The position numbers were made by a program, and so were the translations under genes. Under the pieces are notes generated by a model. That model was not told where the DNA came from and made no database searches. It worked only from the letters and a program-made list of their open reading frames with translations. Shown in pieces: positions 1 through 9,800 of a stretch of DNA of 39,301 nucleotides; positions within the stretch are counted from its first letter, which is position 1; the number at the start of each line of letters is the position of its first letter. Source of the DNA: Akkermansia muciniphila (lineage in GTDB: Bacteria > Verrucomicrobiota > Verrucomicrobiia > Limisphaerales > SIBE01). The stretch lies in contig CAMAWP010000023.1 in the NCBI GenBank assembly GCA_945861765.1, positions 1 to 39,301 on the forward strand. Reading direction: 5' to 3'.

Positions 1-183
1 AACCGGAGCCAAGAGTCCCGCTCAAAGTTAGACTATTTTGCCGGATGCCCAAGGCCCCATTCCGACCTTCTTGGATCTTCCGGCCCCTCGGCCTCAGGAT
101 CGATTTCTACCTTCCGCTTTATTCCTCTGCAAAAATCTGAGATGCGCACCTTCGCAAAGCCGAGCAATTCTCTCCATGAACCG

Positions 184-250
184 ACCCACCCCTACCCCTC
201 TCAGGAGGGGATCTCTGCCCGGTCCCCTCCTGAGAGGGGTAGGGGTGGGT
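184..250. repeat. Perfect inverted repeat, 27-bp arms, 13-bp loop
   Basis: Positions 184-210 are the exact reverse complement of 224-250, with 13 bases between. The arms are runs of C and A/T on one side and G on the other, so the transcript could fold into a very stable stem on either strand. There is no following T-run, so it is not a classical intrinsic terminator. The right arm is also the start of the 71-bp dispersed repeat shared with 23366-23436. Confidence 0.9.
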
Positions 251-294
251 TCAGAGTCGCCCTGCGCGCGCGAAGTCCGGGGTGGTCTCTCCCC
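224..294 (-). repeat. Dispersed repeat family, copy 1
   Basis: Read on the minus strand, these 71 bases match 23366-23436 without gaps, with about five differences by eye. The two copies are in opposite orientation about 23 kb apart. Both are intergenic and each continues into a second G/C-rich arm, perfect here and degraded in the other copy. This looks like a REP- or MITE-like non-coding element; no transposase is seen. Confidence 0.8.
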
Positions 295-505
295 TTGCGA
301 GGAACGAGCGGGGAGCGGACCGAGGAGAGCGGAAATCCCAGCCAACCGGCCTCCTCTCCCCGTCCCTCCATCCGATGGAAGAGAGGGTGAAGTTTTGGCC
401 CGTCCTCATTCGGAGATGCGCCCGCGGAGGAGTTGGTCAAATCAGGCCGCTTGTCTTTCCCATTGGTTGCAGTATCCTTCCGCCACTGTGAAAAGAACGT
501 GGAAC

Positions 506-1114
506 ATGGCGATGCCGATTGCCTTAATGATTGTGTTTGCCCTGACGCGCTGGCCTGGGCTGATGCCGCCGAATTTCAGCGCGGCTTACGCACTCGCTTT
601 TTGCGCGGGGGTTTATTTCCCCCGTCGGTTAGCCTGGTGGCTTCCTCTTGCCACCTTGGCGGTGACAGACCTCATCATCAATTCTTACTATTACTTTGCC
701 CAAGGCATCAATGCATTCCAGCTTTACCAACTGGTTAATTACGGCGTTTACGCCATTATTATTTGGCTCGGTCAACGGTTCAATGATCGATCGTCGTGGT
801 TGAGCCTGTTGAGCGGAGGCCTTCTTGGATCGGTTCTCTTTTACTTTATCACCAACACAACCGCCTGGCTTTTTAATCCGTTCAACAACCCTGAATACAC
901 CAAAGATTTCGCAGGCTGGCTCATTGCTTTGACGAAGGGGACCGCAGGATGGCCCCAGACCTGGGAGTTCTTCCGCAACACGCTCTTCAGTGGTGGTTTG
1001 TTCACCGGCCTGTTCGCAGGAGCGATGAAGCTGAGCGAGGCGGCCGAGCCTTGCGAAGACACGGACGAAGAGGCTGAAACAGACGAAGCCTCACCCGAAG
1101 AATCCAAAGCCTGA
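506..1114 (+). CDS. DUF6580-like integral membrane protein
   Basis: A 202-residue protein if translation starts at the ATG at 506 (Met-Ala-Met-Pro); the next in-frame ATG at 512 is also possible. It has about four to five hydrophobic segments, with short loops and an acidic, disordered tail rich in Glu, Asp and Ala after about residue 175. The opening (hydrophobic helix, then RWPG and a segment ending YFPRR) and the TDLIIN stretch resemble the DUF6580 family, small membrane proteins whose fold recalls substrate-binding subunits of vitamin transporters; their function is not established. The gene is followed after 15 bases by the phosphodiesterase on the same strand, so the two are probably cotranscribed. 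The long upstream extension of the open frame runs through repeat sequence and is rejected. Confidence 0.7.
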   Translation: MAMPIALMIVFALTRWPGLMPPNFSAAYALAFCAGVYFPRRLAWWLPLATLAVTDLIINSYYYFAQGINAFQLYQLVNYGVYAIIIWLGQRFNDRSSWLSLLSGGLLGSVLFYFITNTTAWLFNPFNNPEYTKDFAGWLIALTKGTAGWPQTWEFFRNTLFSGGLFTGLFAGAMKLSEAAEPCEDTDEEAETDEASPEESKA

Positions 1115-1129
1115 TTCTCTTTCCGGCCC

Positions 1130-1648
1130 ATGGCGATTAAGGCATCACAGCGGATCGGTCTCACTTCAGCGGGCGATTCTGCTGTGGTTAAAATCGGAGT
1201 GCTTTCAGACACGCACGGTCATTTCGACCCCGCTATTCCATCCCTATTTGCAGGCGTCGATTATATTCTCCACGGAGGAGATATTGGGCTGCCGTGGCTC
1301 ATATTGGAGTTAGAAGCCATTGCCCCGGTCACCGCAGTCCTGGGGAATACCGATGACGGGCTGGAGTTCCGAGAAACAGAGATCGTTCAACTGAATCAAA
1401 GAAAATTCCTTCTGCACCACATCCTGCAAATGGATCGTCCAGCCGAGAAAATAAAGCGCCGCATCATCCACGAGAACCCAGACGTGGTCATCTTCGGGCA
1501 CACGCACCGGCGCTATTGCGAGACTGTTGGGCAAACGCTCTACTTTAATCCCGGTTACGCTGGTAAACCAAGATTTCATCTGCCTCGAAGTGTTGCCATT
1601 TTAACGTGTGACGCCACCGGAATTACCGCGGACTTCTTGACTCTTTAG
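1130..1648 (+). CDS. YfcE/MJ0936-type metallophosphoesterase
   Basis: A 172-residue calcineurin-like phosphoesterase. The metal-site motifs appear in order: SDTHGH (Asp-x-His), GGDIG (Gly-Asp), GNTDD (Gly-Asn-x-Asp), a His pair in LLHH and GHTHRR (Gly-His-x-His). Length and motif spacing fit the small YfcE/MJ0936 phosphodiesterases, which hydrolyse model phosphodiesters using two metal ions in the cytoplasm; the natural substrate is unknown. About 19 residues precede the first beta-strand (VVKIGVLSD), more than usual, so the true start may be an internal GTG near 1184-1190. The spacing of 15 bases from the membrane-protein gene suggests one transcript. No signal peptide. Confidence 0.85.
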   Translation: MAIKASQRIGLTSAGDSAVVKIGVLSDTHGHFDPAIPSLFAGVDYILHGGDIGLPWLILELEAIAPVTAVLGNTDDGLEFRETEIVQLNQRKFLLHHILQMDRPAEKIKRRIIHENPDVVIFGHTHRRYCETVGQTLYFNPGYAGKPRFHLPRSVAILTCDATGITADFLTL

Positions 1649-1858
1649 GCAATGGATCTCGGGAGCGCTCCGCTAGAAACTTTCGCCCAAGCAGACCAAG
1701 GGTGACACGGATCTCAAAGTTCCGAACGCGCTTTCGTGGCGAATCAACTGGATTTTGGGCACAGAAGGTCCGCTCGGAGAAATAGAGACGAACGATTTGC
1801 CGCTCCTCCTGGACTTGCGACTTGAACTAGGCAAGCAATCTGTTTATATGAAGGCGTA

Positions 1859-2920
1859 ATGGCGTTGCCCTTTCAAAGTTCTCAACCAAAAAAACGCTCT
1901 CAGATAGCAGCGATCGATATGGGGGCGCGCACTACGAAAGCCGTCTATGTGCAACGCAAAGGCCAAGGCTTTGAGCTGCTTGATTACACGGTGCAACAGG
2001 CGCCTGTTTACGAGAAGAATTTCTCGACCGAACTATTTTCCGAGCACCTCAAAACCGTCAGCCAGGCTCTAGGCCTGAAGACCAAACAGGTAGTGCTGAT
2101 GCCTGGAGTCGCCGATTCGCTCTTGCGTCACGCGGAAGTTCCTATGGTGCCGATCGCCGACATGCGGTTGATGCTGAAATACAACAGTAAAAACTATCTC
2201 CAACAGGACCTTCCTGATTACGTGTTTGATTGTTATGTCCTGCCGCCGCGGCCCGGATCGGCTTCAACGGAGCTCGTCAAAAATCAGAAATGCCGTGTCC
2301 TAGTCAGCGCGGCGAGAAAGCAGTTTCTGGACAACCTCCAGGAAGCCACCAAGAACGCGGGACTTGTCACTGACCAGATCACCCCAAGCCTGATCGGGAC
2401 GGCCAACGCTTTCGAGATGGCCCAGCCTGAGGCGTTCGCCAAGGAAGTTGTCGCCTTGGTCGATATCGGATTTAAGAATTCGACCATCACAATTCTACTC
2501 CATGGTGAGTTGAGCCTGAGCCGCGTGGTCGGTCTGGGTGGCGACAAGCTCACCAGCGGATTGGCCGAAGCCATGTCGATCAATTACGCGGAAGCCGAGA
2601 TCGTAAAGGTCGGGATGGCTGAAGAGGCGCAATCGATGATGATGGGTCTCCTCATGCCTCTCGGACGGGAGCTGCGCGCTTCCATCGATTTCTTTGAGAA
2701 GCAAGAGGACAGGACCGTCAGCCAGGTTTTCGTCTCGGGCGGTTCGGCTTGCTCGCAATTTATCATCGAGACCTTACAGAGCGAGCTGATGGTTCCTTGC
2801 AAAAGTTGGAGCCCGCTGAGCTTTCTGGACCTTGCGTTACCTCCGCAGCAAATGGGGACCGTTGAACAACTGGCTCCGCAACTGGCAGCCGCCACGGGTG
2901 GTGCCATAGCCGCCCTCTAA
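1859..2920 (+). CDS. pilM: PilM-like type IV pilus/secretion actin-fold protein
   Basis: A 353-residue cytoplasmic actin-like ATPase-fold protein. The phosphate-1 motif is AIDMGARTTKAV around residues 18-29, the phosphate-2 motif is ALVDIGFKNSTITIL in the middle and the adenosine-type motif is VFVSGGSACS near the C-terminus. PilM binds the N-terminal tail of PilN and connects the inner-membrane platform of type IV pili to the cytoplasm; GspL contains a related domain. It begins a tight same-strand operon with the next four genes (gap of 6 bases to the next). The gene order and lengths recall the Akkermansia muciniphila locus around Amuc_1098-1102. The ATG follows a weak purine tract (gaaggcg). 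The upstream 210 bases hold no other gene. Confidence 0.88.
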   Translation: MALPFQSSQPKKRSQIAAIDMGARTTKAVYVQRKGQGFELLDYTVQQAPVYEKNFSTELFSEHLKTVSQALGLKTKQVVLMPGVADSLLRHAEVPMVPIADMRLMLKYNSKNYLQQDLPDYVFDCYVLPPRPGSASTELVKNQKCRVLVSAARKQFLDNLQEATKNAGLVTDQITPSLIGTANAFEMAQPEAFAKEVVALVDIGFKNSTITILLHGELSLSRVVGLGGDKLTSGLAEAMSINYAEAEIVKVGMAEEAQSMMMGLLMPLGRELRASIDFFEKQEDRTVSQVFVSGGSACSQFIIETLQSELMVPCKSWSPLSFLDLALPPQQMGTVEQLAPQLAAATGGAIAAL

Positions 2921-2926
2921 TCTGGC

Positions 2927-3799
2927 ATGCCAATACGCCTTAATTTATTGGCCGAACAGCAGGCCGCCGAAGAAGCCCGTCGTCGTGATCCCGTCAAGCG
3001 GGCTTTGTGGGGCGGAGGCTTCGCGGTGGCTCTAGTCCTGCTCTGGGCCGGATCCGTGCAGCTTAAGCTCAGTCGAGTCAAAGCCGAAATGGTCGGCCAC
3101 GAAGCGCACTGGAAAAAAGTTGAGCCAGCCTTCTTACAGATGTCGAATGATTTTCGTGAATCCGGATTGATTCGACGCAAATTAGACGCGCTGCAAAGGT
3201 ACTCCACCAACCGCTTTTTTTGGGCGAACACCTTGAACGCTCTGCAACGCGTCGGCGACGACAAGGTGCGCGTGGTCAACCTCACTGGGAATATCGGTTT
3301 CGCGGAGCACAAACAGGTCCTCGTCTCCACCAGTATGTTCATCAACTTGCCTCCGAAAAGCTGGTGGAAATGGAGTTCAGAGCCTCTCAAGACGAATGTC
3401 TTGGAAGCAGCTAGAGCCTTGCTCGGCGCCATCACTAACCGCCCCGACATGGCGCGCTACCAGCCGGAACTGATCAGCACTCTCATTGTCACGACCAACC
3501 CGATTCAAATTGTTGCCAAGGTGGAAGTCGTGAAACCAGAAACGATCACTGAACGGGCCACTCTGGTCATGCGCGCCAGAGATTACAGCACGCCTCCAGA
3601 CAAACGGATGGACGGATTTAATTCCGCCATCACCAATGCTTCTTATTTCAAGCAATTCCTTGGCAAAACAAACAGCACCGTGCAACCCGAGTTGCTCAAG
3701 TCCCGAGATGATGCCACGGATATGGTCAATCCAGGCGACCTTTTTATCCCGTTCACAGTGGAATTCTTTTTTCCGGACAAGATTCGTTCCAATGATTAA
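2927..3799 (+). CDS. PilN-like inner-membrane assembly protein
   Basis: A 290-residue bitopic membrane protein. The N-terminus, MPIRLNLLAE, carries the Ile/Leu-Asn-Leu-Leu motif by which PilN docks into PilM. A single membrane helix follows at about residues 25-45 (FAVALVLLWAGSV), then a helical region and a periplasmic domain to about 285. It is longer than classical PilN (about 180-200 aa), with extra periplasmic sequence containing an LIVTTNPIQIVAKVEVV strand region. I assign PilN-like on the motif, topology and position between PilM and the PilO-like gene, not on overall similarity. Its stop overlaps the start of the next gene by 8 bases, implying translational coupling. Confidence 0.7.
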   Translation: MPIRLNLLAEQQAAEEARRRDPVKRALWGGGFAVALVLLWAGSVQLKLSRVKAEMVGHEAHWKKVEPAFLQMSNDFRESGLIRRKLDALQRYSTNRFFWANTLNALQRVGDDKVRVVNLTGNIGFAEHKQVLVSTSMFINLPPKSWWKWSSEPLKTNVLEAARALLGAITNRPDMARYQPELISTLIVTTNPIQIVAKVEVVKPETITERATLVMRARDYSTPPDKRMDGFNSAITNASYFKQFLGKTNSTVQPELLKSRDDATDMVNPGDLFIPFTVEFFFPDKIRSND

Positions 3800-4430
3800 G
3801 CTTTCCAAGGACAAGCAGAACAAGATCATCCTGATCGCCTTCGGCGCCTTGGCGCTCTGCGGCGCGCTTTGGTATTTCCTGATAAGTTTGCCAACCGAAA
3901 GGTTCGTCAAGTACGAGGATAACATCCGCGACATCCAGGACAAGATCAACAAGGCGGAAGTGCGGATCAAGAGGACCCCAATGCTTCAAGCAGAGTTGAC
4001 TGAGCTGAGGCAACAAATCGCTGAAGCAGAAGGCAAGATGATCCCCATCGAGCAGTTGAACGGAAAGAAATGGTTGCTCGATAAACTGAACCAGTTCATT
4101 GGCACCCGTTATGATGTGACTCCAACGGACTTGAGCAACGAGCCGTTGATGGAGAAACTCCTGTTGCTGCCGAAATTTGCTTATTCGGGTGCGGCCTACA
4201 AATTAGACGTGCGTGCTCATTACCATGAATTCGGCAAGTTCCTGGCTGATTTCGAGAATAGCTTTCCTTACATCACTATCCACCACCTGAAAATCTGGCC
4301 CATCGCCACGCCCAGCGAGGCGGGCGGACAAGGTTCAGAAAAGCTCGAGGATTTGTCCGAGGTCGAGCGAGAGCAACTCAAAGCCTCCATGAAGGTCGTT
4401 TTATTATTTAAGCCGGCTGGGTCTCCCTAA
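3792..4430 (+). CDS. PilO-like inner-membrane assembly protein
   Basis: A 212-residue bitopic protein starting at the ATG at 3792, which overlaps the previous stop by 8 bases; a longer open frame upstream lies inside the PilN-like gene and is rejected. There is one membrane helix at about residues 11-31 (ILIAFGALALCGALWYFLI), a charged coiled coil at about 36-85 and a compact periplasmic domain from about 95 that fits the ferredoxin-like fold of PilO/GspM. In type IV pilus systems PilO pairs with PilN to form the alignment complex between the inner membrane and the secretin. The architecture also resembles Amuc_1100 of Akkermansia (one helix, coiled coil, ferredoxin-like domains), but I cannot align the two here. 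Confidence 0.68.
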   Translation: MIKLSKDKQNKIILIAFGALALCGALWYFLISLPTERFVKYEDNIRDIQDKINKAEVRIKRTPMLQAELTELRQQIAEAEGKMIPIEQLNGKKWLLDKLNQFIGTRYDVTPTDLSNEPLMEKLLLLPKFAYSGAAYKLDVRAHYHEFGKFLADFENSFPYITIHHLKIWPIATPSEAGGQGSEKLEDLSEVEREQLKASMKVVLLFKPAGSP

Positions 4431-4441
4431 GCATCGCTTCC

Positions 4442-5005
4442 ATGAAGACCCCACCCCGAGCCCATATTTCCACTCGCCTCCAGCGAGTGAGACTGGCGTG
4501 TCTTCTGCTCTTGGTCGTGATCATCGCAGGATGTGGCAAACCCGCGGGTCCGCCACCCGGCGGTTCCAACCCGTCTGCAACAAACCGGCCAGCGAACGTG
4601 ACCGCAACGAACACTGCAACTCATTCTTCCGCCCACGAAGGGGCGCTCCAAAAGGCAATCTTCGAAGACAACCCCAGCTTTGGGCGCGATCCGTTTTTTC
4701 CACTTTCTGGCCGCCGCAAACAACAGTCCACGCGCGCACAAGGCGAAGCTCCCAGACCAAAACTACCACTGTCCAGCTATCTGAAACTAACCGGTCTGGT
4801 GCTGAGCAAGGCCGGGCCTTCTGTCTGGATCAACGGTTCCATGTTCTCCTCGGGCGAACGTGGAATAGCCAAGGTCTCTTTTACCAACACACAGAACATG
4901 GTTGAGGTTCAGGACATTCAGTTGCGTTGTCTGGAGATCCGTAAAAACTCAGTCCTGATCAGCGTGGAAGGTGAGTCGGGAGTCAAGGAATTGCGCGTGC
5001 CTTAA
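4442..5005 (+). CDS. PilP-like lipoprotein
   Basis: A 187-residue exported lipoprotein. A positively charged N-terminus and hydrophobic core end in a lipobox Ile-Ala-Gly-Cys with the acylated Cys at residue 31. A Pro/Asn/Thr-rich linker follows to about residue 75, then a RDPFF motif at about 81-85, as in PilP/GspC linker regions, and a small beta domain (LKLTGLVLSKAGPSVWING...) to the end. PilP proteins link the PilN/PilO pair to the N0 region of the secretin. It starts 11 bases after the PilO-like stop and is followed 86 bases later by the secretin. Sequence similarity to PilP is limited to the lipobox, the DPFF motif and the small beta domain; the assignment rests strongly on context. Confidence 0.68.
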   Translation: MKTPPRAHISTRLQRVRLACLLLLVVIIAGCGKPAGPPPGGSNPSATNRPANVTATNTATHSSAHEGALQKAIFEDNPSFGRDPFFPLSGRRKQQSTRAQGEAPRPKLPLSSYLKLTGLVLSKAGPSVWINGSMFSSGERGIAKVSFTNTQNMVEVQDIQLRCLEIRKNSVLISVEGESGVKELRVP

Positions 5006-5091
5006 GGCCGTCCCTTCCTCGACTAATGCCGCAGCGGGTGCAGGGCCGGAACAGCCTGGCCGGTGCGGCCTAAAAATGATGGTCAATTTGT

Positions 5092-6780
5092 ATGAACAAG
5101 AAACTCGCCCTATTACTTGTCGTTGGGTTCAGCACCTTTGGCAGATGGTGTGCCGCCCAATCCGGCAATGCGGCTAAGGCGCCCGACGCCCCTCCGGTGA
5201 TCACCGCCCCGGCCAAGCCTGACGAGAACGCGAGCCAGCCAAAACCCGTGGCCGCTCCGTCCGAACTGATCGAGAAGCCAAAGCCCGAAGCCCCCGCCAC
5301 CTCCGGAGCCGCAGCCCCGGTTGACCTCGGTGCGAAACCAGCCTCGGCAAACTCGCCGGAGATTATCGAGGCGCTCACCATCGACCACGATTTGCTGGGA
5401 GCCATCCAGTCATTGGCGCAGCAAGCCAATATCAATATTCACATCGATCCCAGCATCACGTTCACAAATCTTCCGGACGGACGGCCCTCGGTGCCGATGG
5501 TCTCGCTCCGATGGCGAAACATCACCGCCGAAGATGCGCTCGTGGAAATCCTCGATATTCATGGCCTAGCGCTGGTGAGGAACTCGAAAACCCAGATCTC
5601 TCGAGTCACGAAAAGGTCGTCCGAGCCACCACGCTTCACCACCTTGATTCAACTCAAATACAGCAATCCAACCAACATCGTGGACCTGCTGAAAACAACG
5701 TTCGGCGACCCACTCAAGAGCAAGGTAAATGCGGATTCGCGCACCAGCCAAATTCTCCTATTCGCGACCGAAAAAGAAACGGAAGCAGCGACAAATCTCG
5801 TTGCTCATTTGGACACTCCCACCAAACAAGTCCTGATCGAGGCCCGCCTGTTGGAAACGTCGAAAAGTCCTCGCTCAGTCAAAGGGATTGATTGGTCGGG
5901 CACTTTGGAAGGACAAAACGTCACCATTGGCAATGGCCGCACAACAGGCACCACCACCACTCAAACACCGGGGGCATCATCCACGACAACCTTGCCCAGC
6001 GGACGGACAGTAACCACGCCTTCGGGTTCTTCATCGAAAACCGATCTCCTAACTCAACTTGGTGTGGGTGGCATCAGCGCCGACAGCGCCCGCGGGCTTT
6101 ATCCTAGCACCGCTTTCTTGAATGCCGATGGCGTGCGCGCAGTCCTTTCCTTTCTGAACACCGACGCCGATACGGAAGTTGTCGCGACTCCACGCCAAGT
6201 CACGGCCGACAACGTCACCGCAACCCTGGCAGTCACACGTGCCTTCCCAATCTTTGAGACGACACCCGGATCAGCGCAAACCCCGGCGTCGGCCAAGATT
6301 ACTTACACCAACCTCGGAACGATTTTGAAAGTGACTCCGCGGATCGCCGCCGGTAGCAACATCGTTCTCAAAGTGATTCCTGAAGTGTCCAACATCGATT
6401 CCAAAGACCGACAAATCATCAATGGCGACATCAATGAAGCGAACGTTTATGCTATCCGCAGAATGGAAACCGAAGTGATGATCCCGAGCGGTAACACGTT
6501 GGTGATGGGCGGCCTCATTAGCGATACCTCGACCAAGAGCTACTCGAAAATTCCCATCCTAGGCGATTTGCCGGGACTGGGGCTTGCGTTTCGGCGGGAC
6601 ACCAAATCCCGAATTAAGTCCAACCTGATCATATTCGTCACGCCCACGATCGTCCGGGACTTCGATTTTCAGCCGACCGGGACTGATTTCTTGAAGAAGA
6701 AACCGTCCGACAAAGCCGACACCGAAGAATCGGCTTGGAACAGTGGGAAGCCACACGATTGGAAGAAGCCTATTAAATGA
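5092..6780 (+). CDS. Secretin (PilQ/GspD superfamily)
   Basis: A 562-residue outer-membrane channel protein. A signal peptide covers about residues 1-22. A Pro/Ala/Lys-rich linker runs to about 90, an N0/STN-like domain spans about 95-165 (IDHDLLGAIQSLAQQANINI), a secretin N1-type domain about 175-245 and the secretin core about 250-540. The core ends with the family signature: IPSGNTLVMGGLI, then KIPILGDLPGLGLAFR and NLIIFVTPTIV. A Thr/Ser/Gly-rich insertion at about 280-320 lies near the beginning of the core. Secretins form ring channels for pili or secreted proteins. This one is short, with only two recognisable N-domains. It closes the pilM-secretin operon; the first giant NHL protein begins 34 bases later. 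Confidence 0.93.
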   Translation: MNKKLALLLVVGFSTFGRWCAAQSGNAAKAPDAPPVITAPAKPDENASQPKPVAAPSELIEKPKPEAPATSGAAAPVDLGAKPASANSPEIIEALTIDHDLLGAIQSLAQQANINIHIDPSITFTNLPDGRPSVPMVSLRWRNITAEDALVEILDIHGLALVRNSKTQISRVTKRSSEPPRFTTLIQLKYSNPTNIVDLLKTTFGDPLKSKVNADSRTSQILLFATEKETEAATNLVAHLDTPTKQVLIEARLLETSKSPRSVKGIDWSGTLEGQNVTIGNGRTTGTTTTQTPGASSTTTLPSGRTVTTPSGSSSKTDLLTQLGVGGISADSARGLYPSTAFLNADGVRAVLSFLNTDADTEVVATPRQVTADNVTATLAVTRAFPIFETTPGSAQTPASAKITYTNLGTILKVTPRIAAGSNIVLKVIPEVSNIDSKDRQIINGDINEANVYAIRRMETEVMIPSGNTLVMGGLISDTSTKSYSKIPILGDLPGLGLAFRRDTKSRIKSNLIIFVTPTIVRDFDFQPTGTDFLKKKPSDKADTEESAWNSGKPHDWKKPIK

Positions 6781-6814
6781 CGAGAAGACTTGGCTGACAA
6801 GCTGCTCCCACCTA

Positions 6815-9800
6815 ATGCAAGCGATTTTGAAACCTGAACTGCGGAACCGCACTGCGAGGATCATTGCTCACCAGGGCAATCCATCGCAGTCCTTTCGGCG
6901 GTTCTTGGTCATCGGCTTGGCGCTCCTCGCGTGCGCCGCCAATGCTTTCGCGCAAATCACGGTCCGGACCTTGGGCGGTGGGCGCACCTCACCGACAGGA
7001 TCGGATGCTGGATTTGTGGACGGTAACACCCTCCAGACATCCCAATTCAACGCACCTTTCGGTGCCGCTGTGGATGCCGCGGGAAACATCTATATTGCCG
7101 ACCGCAATAACGGTTCCATCCGCAAACTTGATGTCGCCGGAAATCGCGCGAGCACCCTGATCGCTGGCTTAGATCAACCCGTGGCCCTTGCTTTCGCAGA
7201 AAACAACGATCTGTATGTGCTGACTCAAGGCGATGGCTTGATCAGGAAGCTCGATCGGTTCGGTAACGTCTCTTTTATCAGAGCCCGTTTGTTTTCTCCG
7301 ACCGCGCTGGCTGTGGCCGACAACAATGTGCTGTTTGTCACAGAATCCAGCGGCGTGGTCCGCATTGATGGGACGACTGACACACAAGTCACAATTAAGA
7401 ACGGACTCGGCCAGGCAAGCGGAATTGCCGTTTTGGACAGCGGCCTGATAGCGGTGAGCGATGCCGGTAATCATCGCATTCTCTTTCTCAACCCCGATAA
7501 CGGTAGCACAGTCTCGCAAGTTGGAGTGGGAACCGCGGGTTTCCGAAACGGCTCGATCGCAAATGCTCTCTTTAACCAGCCACACCAGTTGGCCAAAGCG
7601 CCAAACGGAAGTCTCTTGGTGGCGGACCGGGGCAACCATCGTGTCCGCTCGATTGGGACTGACGGCTCGGTCACTACGCTTTACGGAATCGATCCGAGCT
7701 TGTGGGAAGGTCCTCAGTGTTTGACCTGTAATCCGATCATCCTGCCGGGCTGGTTCGATGGCCCTGCTGAGTTTGCAGAGGCGCGCGAGCCTGTGGGCAT
7801 TGCCGTCAGCAAGGATGGAAAGCTCTATGTGACCGAACTGTTCTATCATCTCGTCCGCGAAATCACTGTCCCAGGATTGACAGCAGGCAGCGGAGGCGGC
7901 TCCGGCGCCAATAATGTGGTTCTGCCACCGATCATTTCACCCGACAGCGGCTATTTCCCGTCGGGGCACCAGATCAGCGTTCGCAATCCAAACACCAACG
8001 CTTTCTTCAGCAATGCCATCTACTACACAACAGATGGCTCTGATCCGAACACCAACAGCGCGCGCCTCCAATTGACCAACAACTTCGGCGTCATCTCGTG
8101 GCGCGAAGCGGCCCGTGATTTGACATCCCTCCGCATCAAGGCGTTTGTCGGCGCCAATGTCAGCGGAATAGTCAGTGGCAGGCCGGCTGTCCTAAATGAA
8201 ATCGGTGTGACGCGTCCCATCTCCGGTGGCCCTGGATCTACCGTTGTCGTTCCGCTCGTTGTCAATTTGCGGCCGGGCGACCAATTGAAATCGCTGCAAT
8301 TCCGCGTCGAAGCGAAACCAGAATTGAATTCCACGCCGATGGTCCCCGAGTTGTTCCGGCCCCTTTCTATCTCATCGAACGATTTTATCCGCGTCGTCAC
8401 CTCGTCGGAATCCAGCGGATCCAGCGCATTCAACGCGGCGGCTTACACGGCTGGCTCGACGCGAGGTTTAGCCCTTACATTCATCGGAACAAACGCCAAT
8501 GTCACGGTGAAGAACTTTGCCGTGGTCGCGATGTTGGCGGTGCCGATTCCTCCGACCGCTCCCCTGGGCAGCCGTTACACAATCCAGGTTCTCAATCCAT
8601 CTGGAACGTCAGACGGAGCCGAAGCCGCGGTTACTCTCAGTCCAATGGCTCCGCGAACTATTACTGTTGCAGAAGTGAGCTATCTGGCCGGGGATTCCTC
8701 TCCGGCGACGTGGTATAATGCTGACCAACAGAGCCTTGGTTTTGGTGAAGGCGGCCTGAGCAACAACGACGTGAACAACGCGTTCGCTGCTTCGCTCGGT
8801 GCTCGCGTCCCCTATCCGTTCAGTGATCTGTTCAACGCCATGGATGTCTTCCCGCCCGACAGTTCCGCCGGTGCTGGTGGCGATGGTTTGATTCGATTTC
8901 TTGACTGGCAAATCACTTTGGAACGGTCGCTAGGCTTGGATTCCGCCCGGTGGGTTCGAACCTGGACCACCAACGGTGTTCGCGTCGCGAGGAGCGTTCT
9001 AGCCGGAGGGTCCGCGAATCTCAGGGCCGAAACGCTCAACGCAAAGTCGAGGAACGGAACTTGGCGTCGGCAGGCTCTCGTGACTGCCATTCCTCAGGAG
9101 AACGTCCAACCCGGTGCCACCGTGAATATGCCTATCTATGCCTCGGTCGCCTCGGGATACCGTTTGGCTGGCCTCGCCTTCCGCGCTACAATTTCTCCAG
9201 AGCCCAGCGCCCCTGCGGTGCAACGGCCCGTCCGATTTGTCGGAGCTTCGGGCCTCCCTGACCCCATTCAAAGCACGGGGTCGTCGCCCAATGTGTTGTT
9301 GTGCGGCTGGCCATTGGTTCCTACGCCGTCGTTTAACCCGGCTTTGCAAAACATCAGGCTGCTCGGCTACATCCAATTTACGGTTCCTACCACGGCTCAA
9401 GCCGGTCAGTGTTACACCCTTCGCTTTGCCAATGCCGACGGTTCGCCTGATCTCCAAACGCAGTATGAGCTAGAATCGCGACCCGCTTCCGTCTGGGTCA
9501 AATCGGTCGCCCAGCACCCGCCCGAAACAATTTGCGATGAATGGAGAGCATACTTTTTTGGCAGCTTGGACGCCGAGGCAGGCACAGCCAACTCTGATCC
9601 CGATCATGATGGGATGACGAACCTGGCTGAGTACATGGCTGGCACAAACCCGAATGATGCTCAATCGCGGCTTCGTTTCGAAACGGCAACCTACAATCAA
9701 GCCAAGCGCGCTCTGGTCCTCCGTTGGCTCACCGCGCCTGGAAAGACCTATCGAGTTGAAGCCAGCCCCGATATTCAAACTTCTAATTGGTCGGTGATTG

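Larger units (their letters stand above)
1..505. other. Repeat-rich region without a convincing gene
   Basis: An open frame runs through this stretch into the membrane-protein gene that begins at 506, but its translation is low-complexity, Pro/Arg-rich and crosses a perfect hairpin, so I do not treat it as coding. The region holds the 27-bp-arm inverted repeat at 184-250, the dispersed-repeat copy at 224-294, and further 'ctctcccc ... gagaggg' type repeat sequence to about 390. Positions 1-180 and 391-505 show no feature I can name. A promoter for the gene at 506 should lie here but I cannot point to one. Confidence 0.6.

Noticed and set aside
38-505. Open reading frame extending the DUF6580-like gene upstream by 156 codons
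   Set aside because: It reads through the perfect hairpin and other repeat sequence, its composition is Pro/Arg-rich low complexity, and a normal membrane-protein N-terminus begins at 506.
1820-1858. Possible promoter (TTGAAC...TTATAT) immediately before pilM
   Set aside because: The would-be -10 lies only a few bases from the ATG, which would leave no leader; hexamer matches are also poor.
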